From Comamonadaceae bacterium (GTDB taxonomy: Bacteria; Pseudomonadota; Gammaproteobacteria; Burkholderiales; Burkholderiaceae_C): DNA of 64,000 bases. Each line of letters begins with the position of its first letter. The stretch's first letter is position 1. Made by a program: the position numbers and the translations under genes. The stretch is from the NCBI GenBank assembly GCA_027488255.1, contig JAIYBZ010000035.1, forward strand, positions 310,001 through 374,000, written 5' to 3'. The notes beneath the pieces are model-generated. The model did no database searches, was not told the DNA's origin, and was given only the letters and a program-made list of their open reading frames with translations. This document shows positions 1 through 8,583 of the stretch, piece by piece.

Positions 1-159
1 GCAGAGTTGCCTGCCTGCTCAGCCAGCGTGGGCGTGCTGACTGATTGGTTCAAACGCTTGATGCAAGCGGCCAAAACGGCAGAGCACCCCTTCAATGCCG
101 GATTGATGTTAGAAGCCTTGACGGCCGATGCCCGACAAACCCTTCAGGCCAAAGGCTGA
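1..159 (+). CDS. holB: DNA polymerase III delta' subunit, C-terminal end (partial)
   Basis: The open frame enters from the left edge and stops with TGA at 157-159, four bases before the TatD start, so only about 52 C-terminal residues are visible. They read as a helical stretch (GVLTDWFKRLMQAAKTAEHP, then NAGLMLEALTADARQTLQAK). This resembles the C-terminal helical domain of the clamp-loader delta' subunit. HolB helps load the sliding clamp at the replication fork. In many proteobacteria holB lies just upstream of a tatD-family gene, which supports the call, but no catalytic or zinc-binding motif is in view. The assignment rests on context and the style of the C-terminus. Confidence 0.55.
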   Translation, partial: AELPACSASVGVLTDWFKRLMQAAKTAEHPFNAGLMLEALTADARQTLQAKG

Positions 160-162
160 GCC

Positions 163-969
163 ATGTACACCGACTCACACTGTCATTTGAATTTTCCGGA
201 ATTGATGGGCCAACTGGACGTCATTCGGCAAGCCATGCACGACGCACAAGTGACGCGTGCTTTGTGCATCTGCACCACATTAGAAGATTTCGACGAAGTG
301 CACCAATTGGCCATGGCCCACGACAACATGTGGGCCACGGTGGGTGTGCACCCCGACAACGAAGGGGTGCAAGAACCGCAGTTGCACGATTTGCTGGCCG
401 GCGCAGCCCGGCCCAAAGTGGTCGCCATTGGTGAAACGGGACTGGACTATTACCAAATGGAAGAGCGCAAGGGAGGCCGCAGCGTGGCCGACATGGAGTG
501 GCAACGCGATCGATTTCGCACCCACATTCGCGCCGCGCGTCAAACCCAGTTGCCCTTGGTGATTCACACCCGCCAAGCCTCCGATGACACGGTGGCCATC
601 TTGAAAGAAGAGGGCGAAACCGGCGGGGCAGGGTCAGCAGGCGGGGTGTTCCACTGTTTCACCGAAAGCCTGTCGGTGGCTCGCGCCGCACTGGATCTGG
701 GCTTTTATATTTCCTTGTCGGGCATCTTGACCTTCAAGTCGGCAGCCGATTTGCGCGAGGTGGCCAAATTTGTCCCCGATGACCGTTTGCTGATCGAAAC
801 CGACAGCCCCTACTTGGCCCCGGTGCCTTATAGAGGCAAGCTGAACAACCCTTCTTATGTGCCCTTGGTGGCACAGCTTTTGGCCGAGTTGCGGGGCTCG
901 AGCAGCGAGGCCATTGGCCATTTAACGACGCAGAATTTTCTTAAATTGTTCTCAAAAACAGCGGCTTGA
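163..969 (+). CDS. TatD/YcfH-family metal-dependent hydrolase (putative DNase)
   Basis: A 268-residue cytoplasmic protein of the TatD family, which folds as a TIM barrel with a two-metal site and acts as a Mg-dependent nuclease or phosphoesterase. The family signatures appear in order: the HxH metal pair at the N-terminus (YTDSHCHLNF), a glutamate in AIGETGLDYY, a histidine in LVIHTR, a histidine in FHCFTE, and an aspartate in ETDSPYLAP near the C-terminus. Length is normal for the family (about 260). The ATG at 163 follows the holB stop by three bases, so the two are probably co-transcribed and translationally coupled. Family membership is clear; the substrate is not. Confidence 0.93.
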   Translation: MYTDSHCHLNFPELMGQLDVIRQAMHDAQVTRALCICTTLEDFDEVHQLAMAHDNMWATVGVHPDNEGVQEPQLHDLLAGAARPKVVAIGETGLDYYQMEERKGGRSVADMEWQRDRFRTHIRAARQTQLPLVIHTRQASDDTVAILKEEGETGGAGSAGGVFHCFTESLSVARAALDLGFYISLSGILTFKSAADLREVAKFVPDDRLLIETDSPYLAPVPYRGKLNNPSYVPLVAQLLAELRGSSSEAIGHLTTQNFLKLFSKTAA

Positions 970-975
970 TACATC

Positions 976-1764
976 ATGCATTACTTTAATAAATTTAAAA
1001 AGTGTGTTGTTTTAATTGGATTTTTTGCATTTAACAGCTTCGCCCATGCGGGTTCCTATGAAGATTTTTTCAAGGCGCTTCAGTTGGACGATGTGAAAAC
1101 CGTTCAAGCTTTGTTGCAGCGTGGTTTCGATCCCAACACCGTCAATCCCAAGGGCGTTCCTGCCTTGTTGGTGGCGGTCCAAGAGCCGTCGATCAAAGTG
1201 GCGCAATTGTTGGCGTCATGGCCCAAAATCAAAGCCGAGGTGCGAAACGAAAACGACGAAAGCCCCTTGATGTTGGCGGCCATCAAAGGCTATTTGCCTT
1301 TGGTGAAGCAGCTGATTGAGAACGATGCCGATGTCAACAAAACGGGCTGGACACCTTTGCATTACGCCGCCACCTCGGGCCATGTGGCCATCATCGAGTT
1401 GTTGCTGGAAAACAGCGCCTACATCGATGCCGAGTCGCCCAACGGCAGCACGCCTTTGATGATGGCGGCCATGTACGGCACGCCCGAGGCCGTGAAAGTG
1501 TTGATCCAAGCGGGCGCTGATTTGAATGTCAAAAACCAACTTGGCTTGACCGCACTTGATTTTGCAGTGCGCGGCAACCGTCAAAACGCCAAAGAGTTGA
1601 TTGAGACGGGCTTGCAGCGAGAAGCCGCACGCAAAGCGCGCAATCAAGCCACTGTTGCACCTGCAACACCCGCAACGCCTGCAAAATCTGCAACACCTGC
1701 AACTCCAGCAGCAGCATCTTCAACAGCTCCTGCAGCACCCGCAGTGGGCAATGCGGTGAAGTGA
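976..1764 (+). CDS. Exported ankyrin-repeat protein
   Basis: A 262-residue protein. It starts with a probable signal peptide: basic residues, then a hydrophobic core CVVLIGFFAFNSFAHA, with likely cleavage after AHA. About five ankyrin repeats follow (residues 30-205), recognisable from phrases such as GWTPLHYAATSGHVAIIELL and GSTPLMMAAMYGTPEAVKVL. The last 45 residues are low complexity, Ala/Thr/Pro-rich (repeated ATPATPA). Ankyrin repeats bind other proteins, so a periplasmic scaffold or binding role is plausible; no enzyme motif is present. The gene begins six bases after tatD and is probably in the same transcript. The first 60 bases are unusually A+T-rich compared with the rest, as is common around translation starts of secreted proteins. 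Confidence 0.85.
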   Translation: MHYFNKFKKCVVLIGFFAFNSFAHAGSYEDFFKALQLDDVKTVQALLQRGFDPNTVNPKGVPALLVAVQEPSIKVAQLLASWPKIKAEVRNENDESPLMLAAIKGYLPLVKQLIENDADVNKTGWTPLHYAATSGHVAIIELLLENSAYIDAESPNGSTPLMMAAMYGTPEAVKVLIQAGADLNVKNQLGLTALDFAVRGNRQNAKELIETGLQREAARKARNQATVAPATPATPAKSATPATPAAASSTAPAAPAVGNAVK

Positions 1765-1929
1765 TTTTTTGAAGCCATTTGGGAGATTTGCCTAAACCTT
1801 AACTTCATACGATGTATATTATGTAAAGTCACATGAATCAAAGAAGTTAATCAAAACCAGAAAAAAGAGTCGAGCAAGGGGCCAGATGCATGGCAAAATC
1901 TCGCCGTTCTATTCACTTGGAGAAATATC
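1765..1929 (+). promoter_or_regulatory. Intergenic region with probable hupB promoter
   Basis: This A+T-rich gap separates the ankyrin gene from hupB. A TATATT/TATTAT -10-like element lies at 1815-1822. I cannot find a convincing -35 element at standard spacing. If the -10 is right, the hupB leader is about 100 bases. A purine-rich ribosome-binding site (GGAGAAA) at about 1919-1925 precedes the TTG start. Confidence 0.35.
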
Positions 1930-2211
1930 TTGAACAAAGCAGAACTGATTGAAGCATTGGCCAAAGAAACAGACATGTCCAAAGCGGCTGCCGGTCGCGC
2001 TGTGAGCGCACTGGTTGAAATCATCACCAAGACAGTTGCCAAAAAACAAGACGTGCAATTGATCGGTTTTGGTACCTTCAAAGCTGCCAAGCGTGCAGCC
2101 CGCGTTGGCAAGAACCCACGCACTGGCGAGAAGCTGAAAATCGCAGCCGCTACTGTGCCCCGTTTCACCGCTGGTGCCGCATTCAAAGCTGCCGTGAACA
2201 AGAAGAAGTAA
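1930..2211 (+). CDS. hupB: DNA-binding protein HU (beta type)
   Basis: A 93-residue histone-like protein that bends and compacts DNA. The sequence follows the HU pattern from end to end: MNKAELIEALAKETDMSKAA at the N-terminus, the helix AVSALVEIITKTVAKKQDVQ, the strand LIGFGTFKAAKRAAR, and the DNA-minor-groove arm region GKNPRTGEKLKIAAA. The last residues are lysine-rich. The start must be TTG at 1930, because no in-frame ATG precedes the conserved N-terminus and a good GGAGAAA ribosome-binding site sits just upstream. A strong intrinsic terminator follows the stop, so this is a single-gene transcript. The rare start codon on a normally abundant protein is worth noting. Confidence 0.96.
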   Translation: MNKAELIEALAKETDMSKAAAGRAVSALVEIITKTVAKKQDVQLIGFGTFKAAKRAARVGKNPRTGEKLKIAAATVPRFTAGAAFKAAVNKKK

Positions 2212-2235
2212 TTTCTGATTGCTTCGGCCAAAAGG

Positions 2236-2268
2236 CAGCCAGGGAAAATGTCCTGGCTGTTTTTTTTT
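2236..2268 (+). terminator. Rho-independent terminator of hupB
   Basis: Inverted repeat CAGCCAGG (2236-2243) and CCTGGCTG (2252-2259) with an eight-base loop, followed by nine or more T residues. It lies 24 bases after the hupB stop. Confidence 0.93.
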
Positions 2269-2390
2269 GTGCTCTCCATTTGTTCCATTTCTAATTGCAC
2301 ACCATCCCCTCAGCGCCACAACACTGAATGCGCTCTTGGGGCGTGAACGACAATCCCCCATCACACGCATTCGCATCACCTCGCACAGTT

Positions 2391-3317
2391 ATGGCAATCC
2401 AATGGTTTCCTGGTCACATGCACCTGACGCGAAAAGCGATTGGGGAACGCATCAAAGAAATCGATGTGGTCATCGAGATGCTGGACGCCCGTTTGCCGGG
2501 CTCCAGTGCCAACCCGATGCTGGCCGAACTGATTCAAGGCAAACCCGGCCTCAAAATTTTGAGCAAACAAGATTTGGCCGATCCGGCTCAAACCCAAGCC
2601 TGGTTAGACCACTACAACGCCATGCCCGATGTGAAGGCCTTGCCGCTGGACACCAGCATGGTCTCGCCTGCCAAAGCCCTGATCGACGCTTGCCAGCAAC
2701 TGGCGCCCCATCGCGGTGGCATGGTGAAACCGATGCGCGTATTGATTTGCGGCATTCCCAACGTCGGCAAGTCGACCTTGATCAACACCCTCAAAGGCAA
2801 AAAAGCCGCCAAAACCGGTGACGAAGCGGGCGTCACTAAACTCGAGCAACGCATCACGCTGGCGGATGACTTTTATCTCTACGACACACCCGGCGTGCTG
2901 TGGCCGCGCATCATCGTGGAGCAAAGTGGCTTCAACCTCGCCGCCAGTGGCGCGATTGGGGTGAACGCCTTTGACGAAGAAGTGGTTGCGCTGGAATTGT
3001 TGAACTACATCATCCCCCATTACCCGCAAGCCCTTGAAGCGCGTTACAAAATCAAAGCCATTGAAACGCACACCGACGAAACTCTGCTTGAAGCCATTGC
3101 GCGCCAACGCGGCGCGATCCAAAGCGGTGGACGCGTCAACACGAGCAAGGCCGCAGAGTTGGTGATCCACGATTTTCGAACCGCCGCATTGGGTCGCCTG
3201 ACTTTGGAGACCCCTGCCGAATTTGCGCAATGGTGGGCCGAAGGCCTGCAAGCCGATGCAGAGCGAGCGAAGAAAAAACAAGGCTTGAAAAAAGCCAAAA
3301 AACCAGCCCGTGCGTGA
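2391..3317 (+). CDS. ylqF: Ribosome biogenesis GTPase YlqF (circularly permuted)
   Basis: A 308-residue GTPase of the YlqF/RbgA family, which assists late assembly of the large ribosomal subunit. The G motifs occur in permuted order, diagnostic for the family: the G4-like SKQDLAD comes first, then the P-loop GIPNVGKSTLINTLKG, then the G3 DTPGVLWP. The N-terminus IQWFPGHMHLTRKAI is the typical family opening. That is why I place the start at ATG 2391 rather than at the upstream in-frame ATG 2328, whose extra residues look unrelated. The Lys-rich C-terminal tail is typical of proteins that bind rRNA. It is followed 18 bases later by an exonuclease gene. Confidence 0.93.
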   Translation: MAIQWFPGHMHLTRKAIGERIKEIDVVIEMLDARLPGSSANPMLAELIQGKPGLKILSKQDLADPAQTQAWLDHYNAMPDVKALPLDTSMVSPAKALIDACQQLAPHRGGMVKPMRVLICGIPNVGKSTLINTLKGKKAAKTGDEAGVTKLEQRITLADDFYLYDTPGVLWPRIIVEQSGFNLAASGAIGVNAFDEEVVALELLNYIIPHYPQALEARYKIKAIETHTDETLLEAIARQRGAIQSGGRVNTSKAAELVIHDFRTAALGRLTLETPAEFAQWWAEGLQADAERAKKKQGLKKAKKPARA

Positions 3318-3335
3318 AGAGGCCAAGCCATTCCC

Positions 3336-3944
3336 ATGAACCCTCACGCCCCCCACCAAGCGACGCCCGACAAAGAGGCCATCGCCCTCCTCCCCCCGTT
3401 TGAGCGTTTGGGTTTAGACCGCATCACCTTGGTTAGCACCCCTCTGCAAGCGGAACACGCCCGCGAACAACTGATGCAGTGTCGTGCCTGGGGTTTTGAC
3501 ACCGAGTCGAAACCCACCTTCAAAGTGGGCGAATCGTCCGATGGCCCGCATGTGCTGCAACTGTCAACACCGCAGCGCGCTTGGGTGTTTCAGCTGCACG
3601 ACCCCAGTTGCCGTGCGATCGCCGCCCAGTTGCTGGCCGCACCCGGCATCGTCAAAGCCGGCTTTGGCTTGGGCGACGACCGCAAACGCATCGTGCACAA
3701 ATTGGGCATTGAACCGCAAGGCATTTTGGAGCTGAACAACGTTTTCCACCAACGCGGATACCGCAAAGACATGGGGGTCAAAGGCGCGGTGGCCGTGTTG
3801 TTTCACCAACGCTTCATCAAATCGAAAAAAGCCGCCACCAGCAACTGGGCCAATGCACGACTGAGCGAAGCCCAATTGGTCTACGCCGCCAACGACGCCT
3901 ATGCCGCGATTCGGGTCTGGGCGGCGCTGGGCTTGGACCACTGA
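3336..3944 (+). CDS. 3'-5' exonuclease (DEDD family, RNase D-like domain)
   Basis: A 202-residue protein consisting of a single 3'-5' exonuclease domain. The DEDD-type residues are visible: D-x-E in GFDTESKP (Exo I), an Asp in KAGFGLGDDRKRI (Exo II), and Y-x3-D in LVYAANDAYAA (Exo III), all expected to bind two metal ions. It lacks the HRDC domain of full RNase D, so a small RNase/DNase of the WRN-exonuclease type is the better description. The stop codon abuts the next gene, whose ATG begins at 3945, suggesting translational coupling. Whether the substrate is RNA or DNA cannot be told from sequence. Confidence 0.85.
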   Translation: MNPHAPHQATPDKEAIALLPPFERLGLDRITLVSTPLQAEHAREQLMQCRAWGFDTESKPTFKVGESSDGPHVLQLSTPQRAWVFQLHDPSCRAIAAQLLAAPGIVKAGFGLGDDRKRIVHKLGIEPQGILELNNVFHQRGYRKDMGVKGAVAVLFHQRFIKSKKAATSNWANARLSEAQLVYAANDAYAAIRVWAALGLDH

Positions 3945-4883
3945 ATGCCTCATATGTCAGAAATTACTGAAACCCAAAGACCCATCGATGAAATGGGTCA
4001 GCTCGCTGAACCCTCGTTGCTGGACTTTGCCAATTGCCAATGGCGGGTGCGCAGACCCAAACCTTTTGTCTTGGTCTTCGAAGGCGAATGGGGCCGAGAA
4101 GGGGCCGCACCGCACGACTACCTGCACGACAAGTTGCTCTTGCCCGAGTGGCGTGAAGCTTTTTACCAACTGGTCGATGCCACGGGCTTGGTGGTCTGCC
4201 TGAATGTGCACACCCAGCACCCCACCTACCGCGACGTGCGTGGCCGCTCCAGCAAAGGCCGATTGAGCCAGGGCGAGTACTACCACCACGACGGCTGCAC
4301 CGGTCCCGTCAAGCCACGTTTTGTGGAAATCCGCTGCCCCATCCAGCCGCAAACACGCGGTGTGGCCACCGCTGTGGCACCGCACCGCGATGTGGTCAGA
4401 GCCATGGTGCAGGTATTGCCCACCGAGTTGGCAAGCACAGCAGCACTGGCCTCGCAAGACATGAGCCGCCAAGCCTTGGACCGTATGGATGCCGATGCGC
4501 TCGACCACTTGCAAGGCCTCATCACGCGCACGGTACGCAAAAAGTTAGACGCCGAAGGTGCTCGCAGCTATTTCCGTCAAGTGGATGCTGCCGCGAATGC
4601 CTACTTTGAACCTTGGGCCTTGGGCGAAAGCCGCTTCATTGCCAACGCCAACAGCGGCATCACCATGCAACACCGCCGAGCCTACCAAGCCCCACACACC
4701 AGGGGTGTGGCCAATGGCCACTTGGTCAAGCGCTGGACGAATGAGGAGCTGCTGCTCCCCGGCCAAGTGGTCGACCAAGCCTTGATCGCGGCGCTGTGCA
4801 GAGAAGAAGGTGATGAAACGGATGGACCAGCGCGCTCTGAACGCTCTGACCGGTCTGAGCGCTGCTACCTCGGGGCGCATTGA
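3945..4883 (+). CDS. Unassigned protein, possible Fe(II)/2-oxoglutarate-type oxygenase fold
   Basis: A 312-residue protein I do not firmly recognise. Residues 110-130 (GEYYHHDGCTGPVKPRFVEI) contain an H-x-D triplet (H114-D116). Residues 230-265 (SGITMQHRRAYQ, then RGVANGHLVKRW) contain a later His (H243) and basic residues. Spaced like this, they resemble the 2-His-1-carboxylate iron site and 2-oxoglutarate-binding Arg of TauD-like dioxygenases. There is no signal peptide or membrane segment. The last 25 residues are charged and low complexity. The start could be ATG 3945 or ATG 3954. It is coupled to the upstream exonuclease and ends before a terminator. The enzymatic suggestion is an inference from residue pattern only. 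Confidence 0.5.
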   Translation: MPHMSEITETQRPIDEMGQLAEPSLLDFANCQWRVRRPKPFVLVFEGEWGREGAAPHDYLHDKLLLPEWREAFYQLVDATGLVVCLNVHTQHPTYRDVRGRSSKGRLSQGEYYHHDGCTGPVKPRFVEIRCPIQPQTRGVATAVAPHRDVVRAMVQVLPTELASTAALASQDMSRQALDRMDADALDHLQGLITRTVRKKLDAEGARSYFRQVDAAANAYFEPWALGESRFIANANSGITMQHRRAYQAPHTRGVANGHLVKRWTNEELLLPGQVVDQALIAALCREEGDETDGPARSERSDRSERCYLGAH

Positions 4884-4910
4884 CCCACCGTTCCGATCAG
4901 TTTTAATGAA

Positions 4911-4943
4911 AAAAGCCCAGACCGTTTCCCGTCTGGGCTTTTT
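4911..4943. terminator. Bidirectional intrinsic terminator
   Basis: Inverted repeat AAAAGCCCAGAC (4911-4922) and GTCTGGGCTTTTT (4931-4943), with A-run on one side and T-run on the other. It sits between two convergent genes and can serve both: the plus-strand 312-residue gene and the minus-strand lpdA. Confidence 0.9.
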
Positions 4944-4962
4944 CATTCTCAGCGCGAAGCGT

Positions 4963-6828
4963 TTACTTCTTGCTCGGCGGCAAATCGGTGCAACTGCCGT
5001 GTGCCACTTCTGCGGCCATGCCGATGCTTTCGCCCAGCGTCGGGTGGGGGTGGATGGTTTTGCCGATGTCCACTGCATCTGCACCCATCTCAATCGCCAG
5101 GGCGATCTCACCGATCATGTCGCCCGCGTGCGTGCCGACCATGCCGCCGCCCAAGATCTTGCCGTGGCCGTGGGCCTCGGGTGAATCGTCAAACAGCAGT
5201 TTGGTCACGCCTTCGTCGCGGCCGTTGGCAATGGCGCGGCCCGAGGCGGTCCAAGGGAACAAGCCCTTTTTCACCTTGATGCCTTGCGCTTTGGCTTGGT
5301 CTTCGGTCAGGCCGACCCAAGCCACTTCGGGGTCGGTGTAGGCCACGCTGGGGATGACGCGCGCGTTGAATGCGGCAGCCGCCAACTCTTTGTTGCCTTG
5401 CAGTTCGCCAGCAATGACTTCGGCCGCCACATGGGCTTCGTGCACCGCCTTGTGCGCCAACATGGGCTGGCCCACGATGTCGCCAATGGCAAAAATATGC
5501 GGCACGTTGGTGCGCATTTGAATGTCCACGTTGATAAAACCACGGTCGGTCACTGCGACACCTGCTTTTTCAGCGGCGAGCTTTTTGCCGTTGGGCGTGC
5601 GGCCCACAGCTTGCAAGACCAGGTCGTACACCTGAGGCGCGGGGGCAGTGCCGCCCTCTTCTGCCGGTGCAAACGTGACTTCAATGCCCTCGGGCAAGGC
5701 GCGTGCGGACACGGTCTTGGTCTTGAGCATGATGTTGTCAAAACGCTTGGCGTTCATCTTTTGCCAGATCTTCACCAAATCGCGGTCCGCGCCTTGCATC
5801 AGGCCGTCCATCATTTCCACCACGTCTAAGCGTGCGCCCAGCGTGCTGTAGACGGTGCCCATCTCCAAACCAATGATGCCGCCGCCCAAAATGAGCATGC
5901 GCTTGGGCACTTCTTTGAGCTCCAAAGCGCCGGTGCTGTCGACCACGCGGGGGTCGTTGGGCATGAAAGGCAAACGCACGGCTTGCGAGCCTGCCGCAAT
6001 GATGGCGCGTTTGAACGCGATCACTTTTTTGCTGCCGGTCTGTTCTTGTGCCGAACCACTGGTTTCCAGCACTTCCAGATGGTTGGCCCCCACAAATTGG
6101 CCCAAGCCACGCACAGTGGTGACCTTGCGCATCTTGGCCATGGCGGCCAAGCCACCAGTGAGCTTGCCGATGACTTTTTCTTTGTGGCCACGCAGCTTGT
6201 CGATGTTGACCGCGGGCGTGCCGAAGTCCACACCCAGGTCCGCCATGTGCGCCACTTCGTCCATCACCGCTGCCACATGCAGCAAGGCTTTGGAAGGGAT
6301 GCAACCGACGTTCAGACACACGCCGCCTAAAGTGGCGTAGCGCTCAACGATGACCACATTCAAGCCGAGGTCGGCCGCACGGAACGCTGCGGAATAACCG
6401 CCGGGGCCACCGCCCAGCACGAGCACATCGCACTCCAGGTCGGCCGAACCGCCAAAGCTGGCGGCCACCGGTGCTGGGGCTACCGACGCTGCAGTCGCTG
6501 CGGCCGCCGCCGGTGAAACGGGTGCTTTTGCAGAAGCAGGAGCTTGGGCAGGCGAAGGTGCAGCGCTGGCCCCAGGGGCCGCCGCAGCGCCCTCGCCTTC
6601 CAGCACCAACACCAGCGAGCTTTGCTTGACTTTGTCGCCCAGCTTGACTTTGAGCTCCTTCACCACGCCAGCGTGGGAAGAAGGAATTTCCATCGAGGCT
6701 TTGTCAGACTCCACCGTGATGAGCGATTGCTCGGCCTTCACGGTGTCGCCGGGTTTGACCAGCAACTCGATCACCGCCACTTCGTCGAAGTCGCCGATGT
6801 CGGGGACTTGAATATCTATGAGTGCCAT
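4963..6828 (-). CDS. lpdA: Dihydrolipoamide dehydrogenase (E3) with N-terminal lipoyl domain
   Basis: The 621-residue E3 of pyruvate dehydrogenase; it re-oxidises dihydrolipoyl groups and passes electrons to NAD. Residues 1-80 form a biotinyl/lipoyl domain with the lipoylated Lys in [11 protein letters not shown]. An Ala/Pro-rich flexible linker follows (about 85-125). The flavoprotein part has the FAD motif [18 protein letters not shown], the redox disulfide [10 protein letters not shown], a second dinucleotide motif [11 protein letters not shown], and the C-terminal catalytic HPHPTLGES. The start is ATG 6828, where the lipoyl domain opens with [13 protein letters not shown]; upstream in-frame codons lie in the intergenic region. 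It is the third gene of aceE-aceF-lpdA. Such lipoyl-fused E3 proteins are known in betaproteobacteria. Confidence 0.96.
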   Translation of the reverse strand: MALIDIQVPDIGDFDEVAVIELLVKPGDTVKAEQSLITVESDKASMEIPSSHAGVVKELKVKLGDKVKQSSLVLVLEGEGAAAAPGASAAPSPAQAPASAKAPVSPAAAAATAASVAPAPVAASFGGSADLECDVLVLGGGPGGYSAAFRAADLGLNVVIVERYATLGGVCLNVGCIPSKALLHVAAVMDEVAHMADLGVDFGTPAVNIDKLRGHKEKVIGKLTGGLAAMAKMRKVTTVRGLGQFVGANHLEVLETSGSAQEQTGSKKVIAFKRAIIAAGSQAVRLPFMPNDPRVVDSTGALELKEVPKRMLILGGGIIGLEMGTVYSTLGARLDVVEMMDGLMQGADRDLVKIWQKMNAKRFDNIMLKTKTVSARALPEGIEVTFAPAEEGGTAPAPQVYDLVLQAVGRTPNGKKLAAEKAGVAVTDRGFINVDIQMRTNVPHIFAIGDIVGQPMLAHKAVHEAHVAAEVIAGELQGNKELAAAAFNARVIPSVAYTDPEVAWVGLTEDQAKAQGIKVKKGLFPWTASGRAIANGRDEGVTKLLFDDSPEAHGHGKILGGGMVGTHAGDMIGEIALAIEMGADAVDIGKTIHPHPTLGESIGMAAEVAHGSCTDLPPSKK

Positions 6829-6885
6829 GTTCTTCTCAAGAAGTTGGGGGCAGAGCCCAGCTGCGCTGAGGTCCGCCCCCAAGGA

Positions 6886-8568
6886 TTAGAGTAATACGCG
6901 ACGGAAGTCGCTGAGGATTTGACCCAAGAACGCGTTGAAGCGCGCCGCAGCCGCACCGTCAATCACGCGGTGGTCCCATGTCAGCGACAAAGGCAACATC
7001 AAGCGAGGCTGGAAGGCTTTGCCGTCCCAGACGGGCTCGATGGTGCTCTTGCAAACGCCCAAAATGGCCACTTCGGGCGCATTGATAATGGGCGTGAAGT
7101 ACTTGCCGCCAATGCCACCCAAGCTGGAGATGGTGAAAGTGGCACCCGTCATTTCCGCGGGGCTGAGTTTGCCGTCACGGGCTTTTTTGGCCAGCTCTGA
7201 CATTTCTTGGCTGATCTGCAAGACGCCTTTTTTGTCGCAATCTTTGATCACAGGCACCATCAAACCGTTTGGCGTGTCGGCGGCAAAGCCGATGTGCCAG
7301 TAGTTTTTGTAGACCAAGGCGTCGCCGTCCAGCGAGCTGTTGAACTCGGGGTATTTCTTGAGCGCGGCCACGCAAGCCTTGATCAAGAACGCCAGCATCG
7401 TGACTTTGATGCCACTCTTTTCGTTCTCTTTGTTGGTCGACACACGGAAGGCTTCCAACTCGGTGATGTCGGCATCGTCGTGGTTGGTGACCGCGGGAAT
7501 CATGATCGCGTTGCGCAGCAAGTTGGCACCACTGATCTTCTTGATGCGGCCCAATTCTTTGCGCTCGATCGGTCCAAACTTGGCGAAATCGACCTTCGGC
7601 CAAGGGATCAAACCCAAAGCGGCGCCATCTCCGCCCGAGCCGCCTGCAGGCGCTTTGGCTGCTTGTGCTTTGGTCTGGACGGCACCCGACATGATGGCCT
7701 TGGTGAAGGCTTGCACATCGTCCACCGTGATGCGGCCTTTGGGCCCGTTGCCTTTGACCTCGTCCAAAGGCACGCCCAACTCGCGGGCAAATTTGCGCAC
7801 CGAAGGCGAAGCGTGGGGCAAGCCCACTGTCAAGGCGCCAGGGGCATGAGCAGGTGCTGCAGGTGCAACAGCGGCAGCAGGGGCCACGGCAGTTGCGGCG
7901 ACTACCGCGACAACGGGTGCCGCGCTTGCCATCGCCGCTGCCGTTGCCGCTGCGGGTGCAGGCGAAGCGGGGGCCGCCGCCGCTGCAGAGGCGCCTTCTA
8001 ATACCGCCAACAAGTCACCAATGTTGACCTTGTCGCCCAATTTGACTTTCAACTCTTTAAGCACGCCGGCATGCGAGGATGGAATTTCCATCGAGGCTTT
8101 GTCGGACTCCACCGTGATCAGCGACTGCTCAACTTTGATGTTGTCGCCCGGCTTGACCATCACTTCGATGACGACCACGTCTTTGAAATCACCAATGTCG
8201 GGCACATGCACTTGCACGGGGCCTGAAGAAACAGGTGCGGCCGATGCCACTGCAGCAGGTGCTGCGGCAGCGCTGGCAACTGCCGCCACGGGTGCAGCGG
8301 CAGCCGGCGCCGAAGCTGCAGCAGGCGCACCAGCGGCTTCCACCACCAAAACGATCGAGCCTTGCTTGACTTTGTCCCCCAAGGCCACGCGCATTTCTTT
8401 CACCAAGCCCGCGGTGCTGGAGGGGATCTCCATCGAGGCTTTGTCAGACTCGACCGTGATCAACGATTGCTCGGCTTTCACGGTGTCGCCCACTTTGACC
8501 ATCAACTCGATGACGGTGACTTCATCAAAATCCCCGATGTCCGGGACTTGTACTTCTACCAATGCCAT
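6886..8568 (-). CDS. aceF: Pyruvate dehydrogenase E2, dihydrolipoamide acetyltransferase
   Basis: The 560-residue core of the pyruvate dehydrogenase complex; it transfers the acetyl group to CoA. It has two lipoyl domains (about 1-75 and 118-192), each with [13 protein letters not shown] around the lipoylated Lys, joined by Ala/Pro-rich linkers. A peripheral subunit-binding domain follows (ASPSVRKFARELGVPLDEVK, then KGRITVDDVQAF). The C-terminal catalytic domain carries the active-site motif DHRVIDGAAAARF. With the E3 lipoyl domain, the complex has three lipoyl domains per E2/E3 set. It lies 15 bases downstream of aceE and 57 bases upstream of lpdA, consistent with one operon. Confidence 0.97.
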   Translation of the reverse strand: MALVEVQVPDIGDFDEVTVIELMVKVGDTVKAEQSLITVESDKASMEIPSSTAGLVKEMRVALGDKVKQGSIVLVVEAAGAPAAASAPAAAAPVAAVASAAAAPAAVASAAPVSSGPVQVHVPDIGDFKDVVVIEVMVKPGDNIKVEQSLITVESDKASMEIPSSHAGVLKELKVKLGDKVNIGDLLAVLEGASAAAAAPASPAPAAATAAAMASAAPVVAVVAATAVAPAAAVAPAAPAHAPGALTVGLPHASPSVRKFARELGVPLDEVKGNGPKGRITVDDVQAFTKAIMSGAVQTKAQAAKAPAGGSGGDGAALGLIPWPKVDFAKFGPIERKELGRIKKISGANLLRNAIMIPAVTNHDDADITELEAFRVSTNKENEKSGIKVTMLAFLIKACVAALKKYPEFNSSLDGDALVYKNYWHIGFAADTPNGLMVPVIKDCDKKGVLQISQEMSELAKKARDGKLSPAEMTGATFTISSLGGIGGKYFTPIINAPEVAILGVCKSTIEPVWDGKAFQPRLMLPLSLTWDHRVIDGAAAARFNAFLGQILSDFRRVLL

Positions 8569-8583
8569 GTGTGTCTCCCGAAA

